A stretch of 64,000 nucleotides of DNA from Micavibrio sp. UBA7657 (GCA_002483465.1 DLHX01000010.1:62001-126000), one strand, 5' to 3'. Counted from the first letter of the stretch, positions 8,921 to 18,120 are shown. Numbers and translations: made by a program. Notes: generated by a model from the sequence alone, not told the origin.

Positions 8921-9877
8921 TTAACCGCCGCCGACGCCTGCGCCCGCAGCCTGTATGCCTGCGGGTCCGAGGATAATGATGAACAGCGCCGGAAGGAAAA
9001 ACACGATCATCGGCACGGTGAGCTTCGGCGGCAGTGACGCGGCCTTCTGCTCGGCCAGCGCCATGCGCATATCGCGCAGTTCGTCCGACATCACGCGCAT
9101 GGCTTGCGAAATCGACGTACCGTATTGCTCAGCCTGGATAAGCGAAGTCGCAAAACTTTTACCCGCACCGCTGCCGACACGCCGCGCAAAATCCTGCAGC
9201 GCCTGGCGCCGGTCGTTCAGCATCGCCATCTCGGCGCTTAAAATCCCGAGTTCTTCCGCCAGCACCGGCGAATGCTCGGACACTTCATGCGCGACGCGGT
9301 CGACGGTTTGCTCAAGACCGATACCGCCTTGCACGCAGATCAGCATCATGTCGAGCGCATCGGGAAACGCGAGATTGATTTCCTGCTGACGTTTTATAAT
9401 AGAATTTTTAACCAGAACATCCGGCAGTTTATAACCGACGAGTACAGCGCCTGCTAAAATCATGATGGTCAGGCCGTTGGAAATTTCCTTTTCACTGGCG
9501 GAAATTAATATCATCGCCAGCAGGCATAAAACGATCGGCAGCACACCCTGCGCGATCATGAATTTGAACGGCGCCTTGGGATCGCGGTTGCCTGCCTGCA
9601 GCATCTTGTCGCGGGCCTTTTCGCCCATGCGCCCGGCCATTTTCTGAACGCGGTAGAACGTCGCCATGGAATCCTTGGCCGAAATTGAATCCGCGTTAAC
9701 TTTGTTAAGCGAGCCGTCCTTGGTCGCCTGAAACAATGCCTTGCGGCGCTTTTCAATGACGGAGCGGAACTTCTCTTTCTTTTCGCTTTTATTCAGGAAC
9801 GGCAGGGCAAATGCCGCAAACGATCCCGCCGCGAACAGCGCACTCAAAACGGTTATAATCAATTCATTATCCATCAC
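8921..9877 (-). CDS. tadC: Flp pilus assembly inner-membrane protein TadC
   Basis: This 318-residue type II secretion F-domain protein has a short N-terminal membrane segment (about residues 6-27) and two central hydrophobic segments (about 105-125 and 133-150). The cytoplasmic GspF domain contains FPDALDMMLICVQGGIGLEQTV and AQFxxxTSISQAMRVM-like elements, and a last hydrophobic stretch lies at the C-terminus (LPALFIIILGPAGIQAAG). TadB and TadC together form the membrane platform acted on by the TadA ATPase. It starts 5 bp after the tadB stop, the last gene of the minus-strand tad operon. Confidence 0.9.
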   Translation of the reverse strand: MMDNELIITVLSALFAAGSFAAFALPFLNKSEKKEKFRSVIEKRRKALFQATKDGSLNKVNADSISAKDSMATFYRVQKMAGRMGEKARDKMLQAGNRDPKAPFKFMIAQGVLPIVLCLLAMILISASEKEISNGLTIMILAGAVLVGYKLPDVLVKNSIIKRQQEINLAFPDALDMMLICVQGGIGLEQTVDRVAHEVSEHSPVLAEELGILSAEMAMLNDRRQALQDFARRVGSGAGKSFATSLIQAEQYGTSISQAMRVMSDELRDMRMALAEQKAASLPPKLTVPMIVFFLPALFIIILGPAGIQAAGAGVGGG

Positions 9878-9881
9878 AGTC

Positions 9882-10868
9882 CTATATTTTAAAGTTAATC
9901 ATTATTTTCATGACAATAATCCCGATCAGCATCCAGACAATGGCGATAGCGAGTAATACATTTCCAAACGGGTCGTTGAATAAAACCATGATGTAATCGC
10001 GGTTGGCGAAATACATCCCGAACGCCAGGAGGTTAGGCAGTGAACCGATAATCCCGGCCGAGGTGATGGCTTCCGAAGACAGCGCCTTGATTTTCCGCTT
10101 CAGGCGGAAACGCGCGCGGATAACGCCCGCAAGATTTTTCAAAACCTCTGAAAGACTGGAGCCTGTCTGGGCCTGGATAGTGAGACCGGTCGCGAACATC
10201 TGCATCTCCGCAAGCGGCATGCGCTTGGTCGCCTGCTGCGCCGCCTCGTGAATGGGAATGCCGATTTTTTGCTTGTCGTAAATACGCGACATTTCCTCGC
10301 CGACCGGTCCGGTGAATTCACGGCTTATCATCGCGATGGCTTCGGAGACCGGCATACCCGCCTTCAACAGGCGGATAATGGCCTCCAGCGCATCGGCAAA
10401 TTCCGAGAGAAATTTTTTCTGGCGCCGCTTTGTAATAAATCTTAAGACAAAGCGCGGCACGCCGAACAGGCCGATCACTGAGGCCATAACGACGACGAAA
10501 GGCGCCTGGCCCGTGAGCTTCGCGATAATCACGCACGCAACCATACTCACGGCTGAATAAATCCAGTATTGCTTTACCGATACCGTCAGGCCGGCCTGCT
10601 CCAGCATCAGCGCCAGCGTGCGCTTTTTCTTTTTGCCTTTACTCTGGTCTTCTTCTTCCTTGGTTTCTTTTAGTTTTTTAGCAATCTCGGCCCGGCGCTT
10701 GTTCTGTACATCTTCGGCAGAAAATTTCTTTTCACCGGTGACATGACCCTTGATCACGGCGGTAATACGTTTCTTGCGCTCAGCTTCCTGCATCATCAGG
10801 AAGGCTGCCGCCGACCCGACAATAATGATCATGATCAATATTGTTAGAACGATTTGAAGTGTGGTCAT
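9882..10868 (-). CDS. tadB: Flp pilus assembly inner-membrane protein TadB
   Basis: This 328-residue GspF-family protein has an N-terminal membrane helix (ILIMIIIVGSAAAFLMM), a charged Lys/Glu-rich linker near residues 45-85, two hydrophobic segments, and the F domain with FADALEAIIRLLKAGMPVSEAI. It ends with hydrophobic helices (LLAIAIVWMLIGIIVM). It pairs with TadC as the inner-membrane platform for Flp pilus extrusion. Its ATG overlaps the tadA stop as TAATG, so translation is probably coupled. Confidence 0.9.
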   Translation of the reverse strand: MTTLQIVLTILIMIIIVGSAAAFLMMQEAERKKRITAVIKGHVTGEKKFSAEDVQNKRRAEIAKKLKETKEEEDQSKGKKKKRTLALMLEQAGLTVSVKQYWIYSAVSMVACVIIAKLTGQAPFVVVMASVIGLFGVPRFVLRFITKRRQKKFLSEFADALEAIIRLLKAGMPVSEAIAMISREFTGPVGEEMSRIYDKQKIGIPIHEAAQQATKRMPLAEMQMFATGLTIQAQTGSSLSEVLKNLAGVIRARFRLKRKIKALSSEAITSAGIIGSLPNLLAFGMYFANRDYIMVLFNDPFGNVLLAIAIVWMLIGIIVMKIMINFKI

Positions 10869-12409
10869 TAATCGTAGGCCTCTTCCATCGCGTCGAGAAC
10901 GAGTTTCTCAACGCCGAACTGGCGGGCCTTGTCGAAGAATTTCGGACGCAGGCCGCTGGAACGTTGCTTGGTAATCAGCTTCCCATGTTCGTCTTCGCCC
11001 ATGATTTCCAGCGAGAACAGGTCCTGCATGGTGATGACTTCGCCTTCCATGCCGGTGATTTCCGACACGTGCGTTGTTTTACGTGAGCCATCTCTTAATC
11101 TCTGCACCTGAATGATCACGTTGACCGCGCTGGCGATCTGCTCACGCACGGCGGAGCTAGGCAGGTTGAGGCCCCCCATCGCGATCATGTTTTCCATACG
11201 CGAAATAGCTTCGCGCGGGTTGTTGGCGTGCACCGTGCCCATCGATCCGTCGTGGCCTGTATTCATCGCCTGCAGCAGGTCGAACGCTTCCGGGCCGCGC
11301 ACCTCGCCAACAATAATTCTTTCCGGGCGCATACGCAGGCAGTTCTTCACAAGGTCGCGCATGGTGATTTCGCCGACGCCTTCAAGGTTCGGCGGGCGTG
11401 TCTCTAACCGCACGACGTGCGGCTGTTGAAGCTGAAGTTCGCAGGCATCTTCGCAGGTGATGATGCGCTCGCCCGGCTCGATATAACGCGTCAGGCAGTT
11501 CAGCATCGTTGTTTTTCCCGAACCCGTACCGCCGGAAACCAGGACATTCACGCGGCTGCGCCCTACGGCCATGATCAGCTTTGCACAACTCGGTGTCATC
11601 GAGCCGTATTCCATCAGTTTCTCTAACGTCAACTTGTCTTTTTTGAACTTCCGGATTGTCATGCACGAACCGTCAACCGCGAGCGGCGGGATAATGACGT
11701 TCACGCGGGATCCATCAGGCAGACGCGCGTCGCAAATCGGCGAGGCTTCATCGACGCGGCGGCCAATCGCACCCACGATGCGCTGGCAGATCGTTGTCAA
11801 ATGCTGGTTGTCGCGGAATTTGACGTGGCTTTTTGAAATCTTGCCCTTCTGTTCGATATAAACAATGTCGGGACCGTTGATCATGATATCGGCGATGTCG
11901 TCAATCTCGAGCAATTCCTCAAGCGGACCAAAGCCAAGCATGTCGTCGGCGCATTCCTTGGCGATGCTCTGAAGTTCAGCAGGTGTTAAATCAAGATTCC
12001 GGAAACGCGCAATCTCGCCGACGGCGGAATAAACTTCCTCCCGCGCGGTTTTGGAATCCATCCGCGCCAGCGATTTAAGATCAATACCATCGCGCAAGTC
12101 TAACCAGATGCGATTGCGCGCGCGCTGCAGACGGATGGTCGTGATGGAATCGCCGTCAGACGGTTTATCCTTATGACCCAACGCGTGCATTTCGGCGAAA
12201 GGATCATCCTTGACGGCAGGATTTTCGGCTTCCGCAGCCGCCGCACCGTTAGCAGGTTTTTTCTTCGCCGCTTCTTTTTCAGGCTTTTTGGCCGTCTCGG
12301 AAGACGAAGATTCTTTGGGTTTCACGGCAACAGGCGCAGACGCCTTCGCGTCCACCTTGGGCGGAGGCGGAGGGGCAGCGCTCGTCGTTGTGCCTTTTTT
12401 GCCGAACAT
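10868..12409 (-). CDS. cpaF: Flp pilus assembly ATPase TadA/CpaF
   Basis: This 513-residue secretion ATPase of the VirB11/TadA group powers pilus assembly (and possibly retraction) at the inner membrane. The first 85 residues are Ala/Lys/Pro-rich and probably disordered. Walker A is GGTGSGKT at 293-300, the Asp box is IITCEDACELQL near 315, Walker B is RIIVGEVRG at 363-371, and the His box is MGTVHANNP near 389. These are all intact. It lies between cpaE (3 bp gap) and tadB (TAATG overlap) in one operon. Confidence 0.95.
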   Translation of the reverse strand: MFGKKGTTTSAAPPPPPKVDAKASAPVAVKPKESSSSETAKKPEKEAAKKKPANGAAAAEAENPAVKDDPFAEMHALGHKDKPSDGDSITTIRLQRARNRIWLDLRDGIDLKSLARMDSKTAREEVYSAVGEIARFRNLDLTPAELQSIAKECADDMLGFGPLEELLEIDDIADIMINGPDIVYIEQKGKISKSHVKFRDNQHLTTICQRIVGAIGRRVDEASPICDARLPDGSRVNVIIPPLAVDGSCMTIRKFKKDKLTLEKLMEYGSMTPSCAKLIMAVGRSRVNVLVSGGTGSGKTTMLNCLTRYIEPGERIITCEDACELQLQQPHVVRLETRPPNLEGVGEITMRDLVKNCLRMRPERIIVGEVRGPEAFDLLQAMNTGHDGSMGTVHANNPREAISRMENMIAMGGLNLPSSAVREQIASAVNVIIQVQRLRDGSRKTTHVSEITGMEGEVITMQDLFSLEIMGEDEHGKLITKQRSSGLRPKFFDKARQFGVEKLVLDAMEEAYD

Positions 12410-12412
12410 AAA

Positions 12413-13663
12413 CTATCCTTTGGCTTTTCCTTTGCCGAGAATACCGCCGAGGAAGCCGCTCTTTTCTTTTCCGGCGTCCGATTCATTGACGGCAACTGAA
12501 AGAATTTTCTGCACCAGCGGCAAAAGATTTTTGCGCAGGATCTCGCCGCCTTTGGCATCGCTCATGAATTTTTTGCTCTGGGTCTCCAGTGCCACAAACA
12601 CACCCGGGTCAAACGGCAACATCGTCGAAACCTTGAATTCCATCGCCTGCTCGATATCTTTTTTCGGCACTTCGTTTTTCGCCGCCATGCCCTGCATGTT
12701 GACGATCATCTCGATGCCTTTGTCGTCGCCGCCGCGGTGCTCCTTGATTTCCTGGATCAGGCTGCGCGCGAGGCGAAGCGATGTCAGCGTCGGCGTTGAA
12801 ACCACGATAATCTGGCTGGCCTTGGAAATAACGGCATTCACCATGTTTTCCGACGCATGCGACAGATCGGCAATAATCACGGGATATGTCACCATCAGCA
12901 TGTTCAGTAATTCCTCGAGCTGCTCGGGCTGGAGCGGCGCTTCCAGCATCACATCGCCGCCGCTGGCCAGGACGCTCAATTTATCGCTGGCACGGAACAA
13001 CATGCGCTTGATGCTGTCTTCATCTTTATTCGCTGCCGCGCGCGCAGCTTCGGCGAGCGTCGTCGAAGGTTCGAACCCCATGCCGACGCCGGTCGTTGAC
13101 CATCCGCCCGCGCCGTCAATCAGCATCGTCTTTTGGCCGAGAATATCGGAGACGCCCCAGGCCGTGGCCTGCGCGAGCGTGCTGGCGCCGACGCCGCCCT
13201 TGGCACCGACGAAAGCGATCAGGCGGCTGCCGGTCACGCCAAGCTTATCGATAAGACTCTTGGCAATAACGTCGGCAAAAATTTCTGTTTTGACGGGGCG
13301 AACAAGGTAATCGCTGATACCCATATCGATCATGCGGCGGTAAAGATAAACATCGTTCACCGGCCCGACGACAATCGCCGATGTGCCTTCGCTGCATTGT
13401 GAACCGAGATCTTCAAGTTTCTTGACGAACGTTTCCTCGATCGTGTCGGTCTGGACGATCACGACATCCGCGGAATTAATTTCCTTGTAGGCATTGGTGG
13501 CGGTGGTCACGTCGCCTTCTTCAACCTGGATCTGAACGCGCGCGAAACGCCAGTCATTGATAAGATTACGGGCGGCCTCTAACGTCTCATGGTCCCGGGA
13601 ATAGACCGCAACAGTCGCCGCCGGCAAAAGAATAAATGTGCCTTGGTTAACCGCCTCGCTCAT
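12413..13663 (-). CDS. cpaE: Flp pilus localisation protein CpaE/TadZ
   Basis: The 416-residue product has an atypical receiver-like N-terminal domain (about 15-135) and a MinD/ParA-type ATPase domain. In the latter, FVGAKGGVGASTLAQA carries the deviant Walker A, with Ala where canonical ParA proteins have Lys, as in known TadZ proteins. TadZ/CpaE positions the pilus machine at the cell pole. It sits between cpaD (82 bp upstream) and cpaF. The C-terminal stretch ends in basic GKGKAKG. Confidence 0.9.
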   Translation of the reverse strand: MSEAVNQGTFILLPAATVAVYSRDHETLEAARNLINDWRFARVQIQVEEGDVTTATNAYKEINSADVVIVQTDTIEETFVKKLEDLGSQCSEGTSAIVVGPVNDVYLYRRMIDMGISDYLVRPVKTEIFADVIAKSLIDKLGVTGSRLIAFVGAKGGVGASTLAQATAWGVSDILGQKTMLIDGAGGWSTTGVGMGFEPSTTLAEAARAAANKDEDSIKRMLFRASDKLSVLASGGDVMLEAPLQPEQLEELLNMLMVTYPVIIADLSHASENMVNAVISKASQIIVVSTPTLTSLRLARSLIQEIKEHRGGDDKGIEMIVNMQGMAAKNEVPKKDIEQAMEFKVSTMLPFDPGVFVALETQSKKFMSDAKGGEILRKNLLPLVQKILSVAVNESDAGKEKSGFLGGILGKGKAKG

Positions 13664-13745
13664 GGTTTAAATGCCCCGTGTTAATAGCCAAAAATCCAAT
13701 ATCCAGCATAGTCTTAGTGCCTTAATATTCGTTAAAGACTTTACG

Positions 13746-14381
13746 TTAATCCGAGGCTTTTTCGCCCTTCAGGGGCTTGTTGAATGCGCCTGCCCGTTGC
13801 GGGTCGACCACGTTGGCTGCCGCTCTGCCTTCCGAATAGGCCGGGGCTCTGGATTCACCCAGCAGGTGGGTCGGATTGGCGATCTGGCGGGCGAAAACCG
13901 TCTCGACCGTGCAGCCGAGCTTGTAATCCGGGTCATGCTCAAGGATCGGGCCGTCAAAGCCCGTCATGCGACCGCAATTGGCCGGAGCCGTCGCCTGGTA
14001 GGACGCATACGAAACCACAACCATGGATTCAGTCCCCTGCTCCCGCACCGGCAGGATGCTGGTCAGAACTTCTTTCACGCCTTGCTTGCGGAAAGCTTGC
14101 GACAGGCGCACGGCCTCGTCGTTGGCATGCATGGCGGTATTGGTTTTCGATTGCGGGTCGTACGTGATCGTCAGCTCCAGCGGGCCGTTGCCGCTCTGGA
14201 CGTAATCATCTGCGACCTTGGCAACATATTCGCTGTTGGCGCGGCGCGCGGGAACCTGTTCGGTAAAATTCTCTTCTCTCACCTGCAGGCGACGATCAGA
14301 TACCACGCTCTCTGAATACATTTCACAGGCGGAGATGGCGAGAACCAAAGGCAACAGGGTAAGTATTTTCTTCATGGTCAT
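13746..14381 (-). CDS. cpaD: CpaD-family pilus lipoprotein
   Basis: The 211-residue product begins with a lipoprotein signal MKKILTLLPLVLAISAC (Cys19 counted from the first Met). The body carries the CpaD-family features DYKLGCTVETVFARQIANP, with an invariant-looking Cys, and NCGRMTGFDGPILEHDPDY. CpaD is an outer-membrane-associated lipoprotein that helps secretin CpaC assembly. It starts 11 bp downstream of the cpaC stop. Assignment by position and the LGC..ANP motif. Confidence 0.85.
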   Translation of the reverse strand: MTMKKILTLLPLVLAISACEMYSESVVSDRRLQVREENFTEQVPARRANSEYVAKVADDYVQSGNGPLELTITYDPQSKTNTAMHANDEAVRLSQAFRKQGVKEVLTSILPVREQGTESMVVVSYASYQATAPANCGRMTGFDGPILEHDPDYKLGCTVETVFARQIANPTHLLGESRAPAYSEGRAAANVVDPQRAGAFNKPLKGEKASD

Positions 14382-14392
14382 GGCCTTCGCTC

Positions 14393-15853
14393 CTAGTCGA
14401 GAATATATCCGTATTTTTCATCGTCGGAGAAAATCTGGTCGTCTTCGACTTCATAAGATTTGCGGACATTCACCGCGAACGAACGCGCCAGCGGATTGTC
14501 ATGGTGCGGCGCCGTTCTCTCGGCACGGTCTTTCTCGGCATAAGGTTCCACGAGATATGGCGTCACGATCACGACAAGTTCCGTTTCGTTGCGGCTGAAG
14601 CTATCGGACTTCACAAGGTCGCCCAGGATCGGCGTTTTGCTGATGCCCGGCAATCCGGCCATGCCCTTGATCGATTCGGATTGCAGCAATCCGGCGATCA
14701 TCAGGCTGCCGCCGCTTTGAACTTCAACAGTCGTATCAGCCTTGCGGACATTAAGGCCCGGAACATTGACGTCAGCCAGCACAACCGCGCTGTCGAAATC
14801 GAGCGATGAAACTTCCGTATTCAGTTGCAGGCTGATACGGTTATCGGAAAGGACGACCGGCTTGAAATTGAGCGAAACACCGAACTCGCGGAATTCAACA
14901 ACGACGTTACCGACATTGTCGCGGCCCACCGGAACGGGGAATTCACCGCCCGCAAGGAAGCCCGCTTTCTGGCCCGATACGGCTGTCAGGTTTGGCTCGG
15001 CCAGGACATGGACAAGGTTTTCTTCTTCAAGCGCGCGCAGGAAAAACTGGAGGTCGCCGATACCGGCAATGCCCGTATCCGTTATGAAACGCCCAAGCCC
15101 CGTCGGGTCCTGCGAGAGGCCAATACCGCCGCCGGTGCCGAAGGTGAACGAAGTATTTTCATTGAACAGCGTCGATGTCGAAAGCGCATCGTCGTTATTG
15201 ATATCCGTGTTAACACCAAGCTCCTTCAGAATGCTGCGTGAAGCCTCGACGATTTTGACCTGCAGCATCACCTGCTGCTCGCCCCTGACATTCAGCAGGT
15301 TCGAAATCAATTCATCGGCCGTGCCTTTTTGATCCTGCAGGTCGCCGACATAGCTTGCAACCACGCTCGTAATGCGCGAAGCGACTTCCGGCGTCGAGAC
15401 AGTGCCTGTCATGACGATCTGGTCATGCACGGCTTTAACCTGCACGTCTTCATCGGGATAGAGATCATTGACCATGGCCTGGATGGCCTTGAGGTCGTAC
15501 TTGACGTGAATGTCCAGTTTCTTGATGACATCGCCGTTTTGATCCAGCGCGATGATATTCGTATCGCCGATCTTCAGGCCGACGATATACAGCCTGTTCG
15601 ATTGAACAGCCATGACATCGATAATCGCGGGGTTGGCAACCAGTACATCGGCGATATCGCCATCGACATCGATGAGCTCCGCCTTGCCAAGCGTGATATA
15701 GACCGGGCCGGGCTCGGCCGCTTCGGCCACGATATTCTCAAGGTCGCCCTTTTCCGCCAAAACAAGCGCAGGCAAGGCAAGCACGCAGAGGCCCGTTATG
15801 GCCACCGCGAATAAAAACCGTGCAGCATTGATCTTCTTCAAACTAAACGACAT
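14393..15853 (-). CDS. cpaC: Flp pilus outer-membrane secretin CpaC/RcpA
   Basis: The 486-residue product has a signal peptide (LFAVAITGLCVLALPALVLA), the pilus-formation N-terminal domain (about 50-125), a BON-like segment (about 125-200) and the secretin beta-domain (about 230-440). In that domain LNFKPVVLSDNRISLQLNTEVSS and RKADTTVEVQSGGSLMIAGLL are typical secretin signatures. It forms the outer-membrane channel for the Flp pilus. It lies between cpaB and cpaD in the operon, with 59 bp separating it from the cpaB stop. Confidence 0.93.
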   Translation of the reverse strand: MSFSLKKINAARFLFAVAITGLCVLALPALVLAEKGDLENIVAEAAEPGPVYITLGKAELIDVDGDIADVLVANPAIIDVMAVQSNRLYIVGLKIGDTNIIALDQNGDVIKKLDIHVKYDLKAIQAMVNDLYPDEDVQVKAVHDQIVMTGTVSTPEVASRITSVVASYVGDLQDQKGTADELISNLLNVRGEQQVMLQVKIVEASRSILKELGVNTDINNDDALSTSTLFNENTSFTFGTGGGIGLSQDPTGLGRFITDTGIAGIGDLQFFLRALEEENLVHVLAEPNLTAVSGQKAGFLAGGEFPVPVGRDNVGNVVVEFREFGVSLNFKPVVLSDNRISLQLNTEVSSLDFDSAVVLADVNVPGLNVRKADTTVEVQSGGSLMIAGLLQSESIKGMAGLPGISKTPILGDLVKSDSFSRNETELVVIVTPYLVEPYAEKDRAERTAPHHDNPLARSFAVNVRKSYEVEDDQIFSDDEKYGYILD

Positions 15854-15912
15854 TGTTTTCGATTTCAGTTGGTTACACAGAAAATTGTGGATAGAGGCGA
15901 AAATTGAGGTGA

Positions 15913-16791
15913 CTAGTTGGCGGGAAGCAGCATGACGCTGGATCCATTATAGATTCTCACACTATCCGAATTTATTCCAGCGCCCTTTTTCATTTTTAGG
16001 TATTCTGTAAATACCTCATCATCAATATTGATGAGACGGGCGTCTGAAACGATTTCCCAGTTCTTTTCGATAATCTTGTTATCGCCCACGCCACGCAGCG
16101 ACAGGGTCAACTCACCAATACTGTCGGCCAGCGATATCTTTTCTGAATCCGTGGCGTTTAAAGCCAGCGTGACGGTCTTGCCGACCTTGATCTTTTCATC
16201 TTCGGGACGTTTTGCCGACTGGTCGACGGCCAGGACCTTCACGTTCTGCAGGATTGTCTCAGTCGCCATTTTCATGATGTTGCGATCAATCATGCTCTGA
16301 ACGTACGGATCGTCATCAATTGAATCGATGTTCGTCTTGTAAGTCATGATGATATCGACGTAATCGCCGGGACCTATAAAACCGCCGACCATGCTTGCCG
16401 CCTTGACAGAGATCGCTACCGCGCGCATGCCGGGATCAAGACTCGCCGCGACGTAATTTCCCTTGGATTCACCGAGCAAAGCCGAACTCATCATAAGCTC
16501 GCCCTTACCGACATTACGGGCCAGGCGGCCCTTCATCGCATCAAGCGGCTTCTGATCTTTTTCACGTACGATCGCGCCGGGCACCAGCAGCGCCTCCGGC
16601 CATGCCTGCCATGACACGTCGCCGTCTTTCAACTCGCGGCCGATTCCTAAATCTTTCGCTGCGACAAGAACTTCGACGCGCGCTTCCTGCACGGCGGGTT
16701 TTTTACCGCCCAGCGTAATCTGCACCAGCAACGCGACAACGATCGCAACGACCAGCGCACCGCCCAGCACAATGACAACATTCTTATTCAT
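15913..16791 (-). CDS. cpaB: Flp pilus assembly protein CpaB/RcpC
   Basis: The 292-residue product has an N-terminal membrane anchor (VVIVLGGALVVAIVVALLVQI) and an SAF domain near residues 40-110 (VLVAAKDLGIGRELKDGDVSWQ). The RcpC-type region follows, with DPGMRAVAISVKAASMVGGFIGPGDYVDIIMT. CpaB is a periplasmic factor linking the inner-membrane complex with the secretin. The 136 bp before it, up to the cpaA stop, contain a 12-bp tandem repeat, described separately. Confidence 0.9.
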   Translation of the reverse strand: MNKNVVIVLGGALVVAIVVALLVQITLGGKKPAVQEARVEVLVAAKDLGIGRELKDGDVSWQAWPEALLVPGAIVREKDQKPLDAMKGRLARNVGKGELMMSSALLGESKGNYVAASLDPGMRAVAISVKAASMVGGFIGPGDYVDIIMTYKTNIDSIDDDPYVQSMIDRNIMKMATETILQNVKVLAVDQSAKRPEDEKIKVGKTVTLALNATDSEKISLADSIGELTLSLRGVGDNKIIEKNWEIVSDARLINIDDEVFTEYLKMKKGAGINSDSVRIYNGSSVMLLPAN

Positions 16792-16895
16792 CCGCCACCT
16801 TCAGTGGTTACATTATGGAATTATTGGGGACGCAGCAGGAAAGCCGCCAAAAAATACGGCTCCATATCTATAATGCGTGTTTATTGTTAAAAATT

Positions 16896-16930
16896 GGTGA
16901 ACTCTCGGGTGAACTCTCGGGTGAACTCTA
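16896..16930. repeat. Three tandem copies of a 12-bp unit at the cpaA stop
   Basis: GGTGAACTCTCG occurs at 16896, 16908 and, with the last base changed and truncated, 16920. The third copy contains the cpaA stop codon (TAG on the minus strand, 16928-16930), so the array reads directly out of the gene's 3' end. The unit length is a multiple of three. It looks like slippage expansion of the gene terminus. Confidence 0.9.
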
Positions 16931-17476
16931 GGAGTGGCCAAGGAGGGTTAATATGGCCCCATTAAAATACCCCAATTTGACGAAAGACGCCAGCGCACCG
17001 ACCACTATCGCCACGCCGTAAGGAACCTTGTTTTCGCCTGCCTGCACGCGTGCAACCCACCCGCCGGGTGCGGGGCTTTTAACCGGCTGCCACTTCTGCA
17101 GGGCAATTGCCCAAAGCCCCACCAGCCCCCCGACAACGCTCATGTAAAACAGGAAGGCCGGAAGACCGGCCACGCCCGCCCAGAAGGCATAGGCTGTGCA
17201 AAGTTTTGAATCCGCCGCACCGATTGTTTTCAGGCCGAACAGCGTCGCCGTGATTGCAAAAATGATCAGCGCCGCAGTGAGGTGCGACAGGATGCTGCCA
17301 AAAATTTGCGGATGACCAAGAAGATGCATAAACCCGAATGCCGCGAAGAACGACACGATAATCACGCCGCTGTGCCAGTTGGGAATGACCAAACCTTTGA
17401 TATCCGACCATGCCGCCATGCCGCCAATAGCAACTGCGACAAATAAACAGGTCAGGAAAAGAATGAGTGCAACCAT
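16928..17476 (-). CDS. cpaA: Flp prepilin peptidase CpaA/TadV
   Basis: This 182-residue A24-family aspartic peptidase is almost entirely hydrophobic, with about six membrane segments. The first catalytic Asp is in AAWSDIKGLVIPNW (near residue 25). The second is in TIGAADSKLCTAYAF (near residue 87), matching the GxGD-type motif as GAAD. It removes the leader of Flp pilins and possibly TadE/F pseudopilins. It is preceded by the two flp genes and followed by cpaB. The stop codon falls inside a 12-bp tandem repeat. Confidence 0.88.
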   Translation of the reverse strand: MVALILFLTCLFVAVAIGGMAAWSDIKGLVIPNWHSGVIIVSFFAAFGFMHLLGHPQIFGSILSHLTAALIIFAITATLFGLKTIGAADSKLCTAYAFWAGVAGLPAFLFYMSVVGGLVGLWAIALQKWQPVKSPAPGGWVARVQAGENKVPYGVAIVVGALASFVKLGYFNGAILTLLGHS

Positions 17477-17521
17477 ATAATCTCCGGTTAAAGGAAAGGA
17501 TAGGGAAACAAGGAAAACTAT

Positions 17522-17734
17522 TCAACTACCTTCACGTTCCATGAACTTATCGACGAAATCCGACAAACTTTCCAGCATTGTGGTGAAAAGTCCCAACACG
17601 GCCTCGCCGAAAAAAAACACACCGAACATGATGGTCAGGGAAATACCGCTGGCTATGAGAGAATATTCAACAGCCGTAACCGCGGCGCATTGCCGCCTGT
17701 ACAAATTTAATAACGACAACCAGGGAAATTTCAT
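17522..17734 (-). CDS. flp2: Second Flp-family pilin with non-canonical cleavage site
   Basis: The start ATG 17734 gives 70 residues, MKFPWLSLLNLYRRQCAA..., with AAGGGG seven bases upstream; ATG 17737 is possible. The frame is open to 17794, but that extension crosses the terminator hairpin, so it is unlikely to be coding. The segment VTAVEYSLIASGISLTIM matches the Flp hydrophobic domain, including the Glu-Tyr pair. The residue before the cleavage point, normally Gly, appears to be Ala (QCAA|VTAVEY). It is a minor pilin or a divergent paralogue of the adjacent flp1. Confidence 0.8.
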   Translation of the reverse strand: MKFPWLSLLNLYRRQCAAVTAVEYSLIASGISLTIMFGVFFFGEAVLGLFTTMLESLSDFVDKFMEREGS

Positions 17735-17750
17735 CATATATCCCCTTGTA

Positions 17751-17788
17751 AAAAGGCCCGCCTTCCGAATTGAAAGGCGGGCCTTTAA
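17751..17788 (-). terminator. Intrinsic terminator after flp1
   Basis: On the minus strand a stem AAAGGCCCGCCTT / AAGGCGGGCCTTT closes a short loop and is followed by a T run (TTTTT). It lies 18 bp past the flp1 stop and just before flp2, so it probably makes flp1 the abundant short transcript with partial read-through into the rest of the tad operon. Confidence 0.85.
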
Positions 17789-17805
17789 ACTCATACTGAG
17801 CCCGA

Positions 17806-18012
17806 TTAAGGAGCAGGCTCCGCGGCGTCCGCGTTAGCGTCCGCGAGCTTACCTTCCATCGTGGTAAACATCGCTAAAAGCTCTTGACCGAACGTAAACA
17901 CGACGGTGACAATCGCCAGCGAAATACCGGCAGCGATCAGGCCATATTCAATAGCCGTCGCACCGTCTTCGTTGCGAAGATATGCTTCTCTAAAAGCAAG
18001 CAGTTTTTTCAT
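17806..18012 (-). CDS. flp: Flp major pilin
   Basis: This 68-residue Flp/Fap pilin has a leader MKKLLAFREAYLRNEDG, cleavage G|ATAIEY, then the hydrophobic helix GLIAAGISLAIVTVVFTFG. Glu5-Tyr6 of the mature form, the Flp signature, are present. The C-terminal tail is short (EGKLADANADAAEPAP). The SD AGGAG sits seven bases before the ATG. It is the first gene of the minus-strand tad operon, with its own terminator downstream, which fits its role as the abundant shaft subunit. Confidence 0.95.
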   Translation of the reverse strand: MKKLLAFREAYLRNEDGATAIEYGLIAAGISLAIVTVVFTFGQELLAMFTTMEGKLADANADAAEPAP

Positions 18013-18120
18013 TTGAGATCTCCTGTAAGATTTTCAGATTTTAGATTTTTCCGGTTACCCACACTTCAAAAAGATTTTCGAAGTTCCCAACCGTACTTTT
18101 CCAGAATATCAGGTGTTTAT

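Noticed and set aside
12210..13310. Long plus-strand frame of 366 codons opposite cpaF/cpaE
   Set aside because: It is the complementary shadow of the two ATPase genes, which have intact Walker motifs; the peptide is Ser/Ala/Pro-rich without domains.
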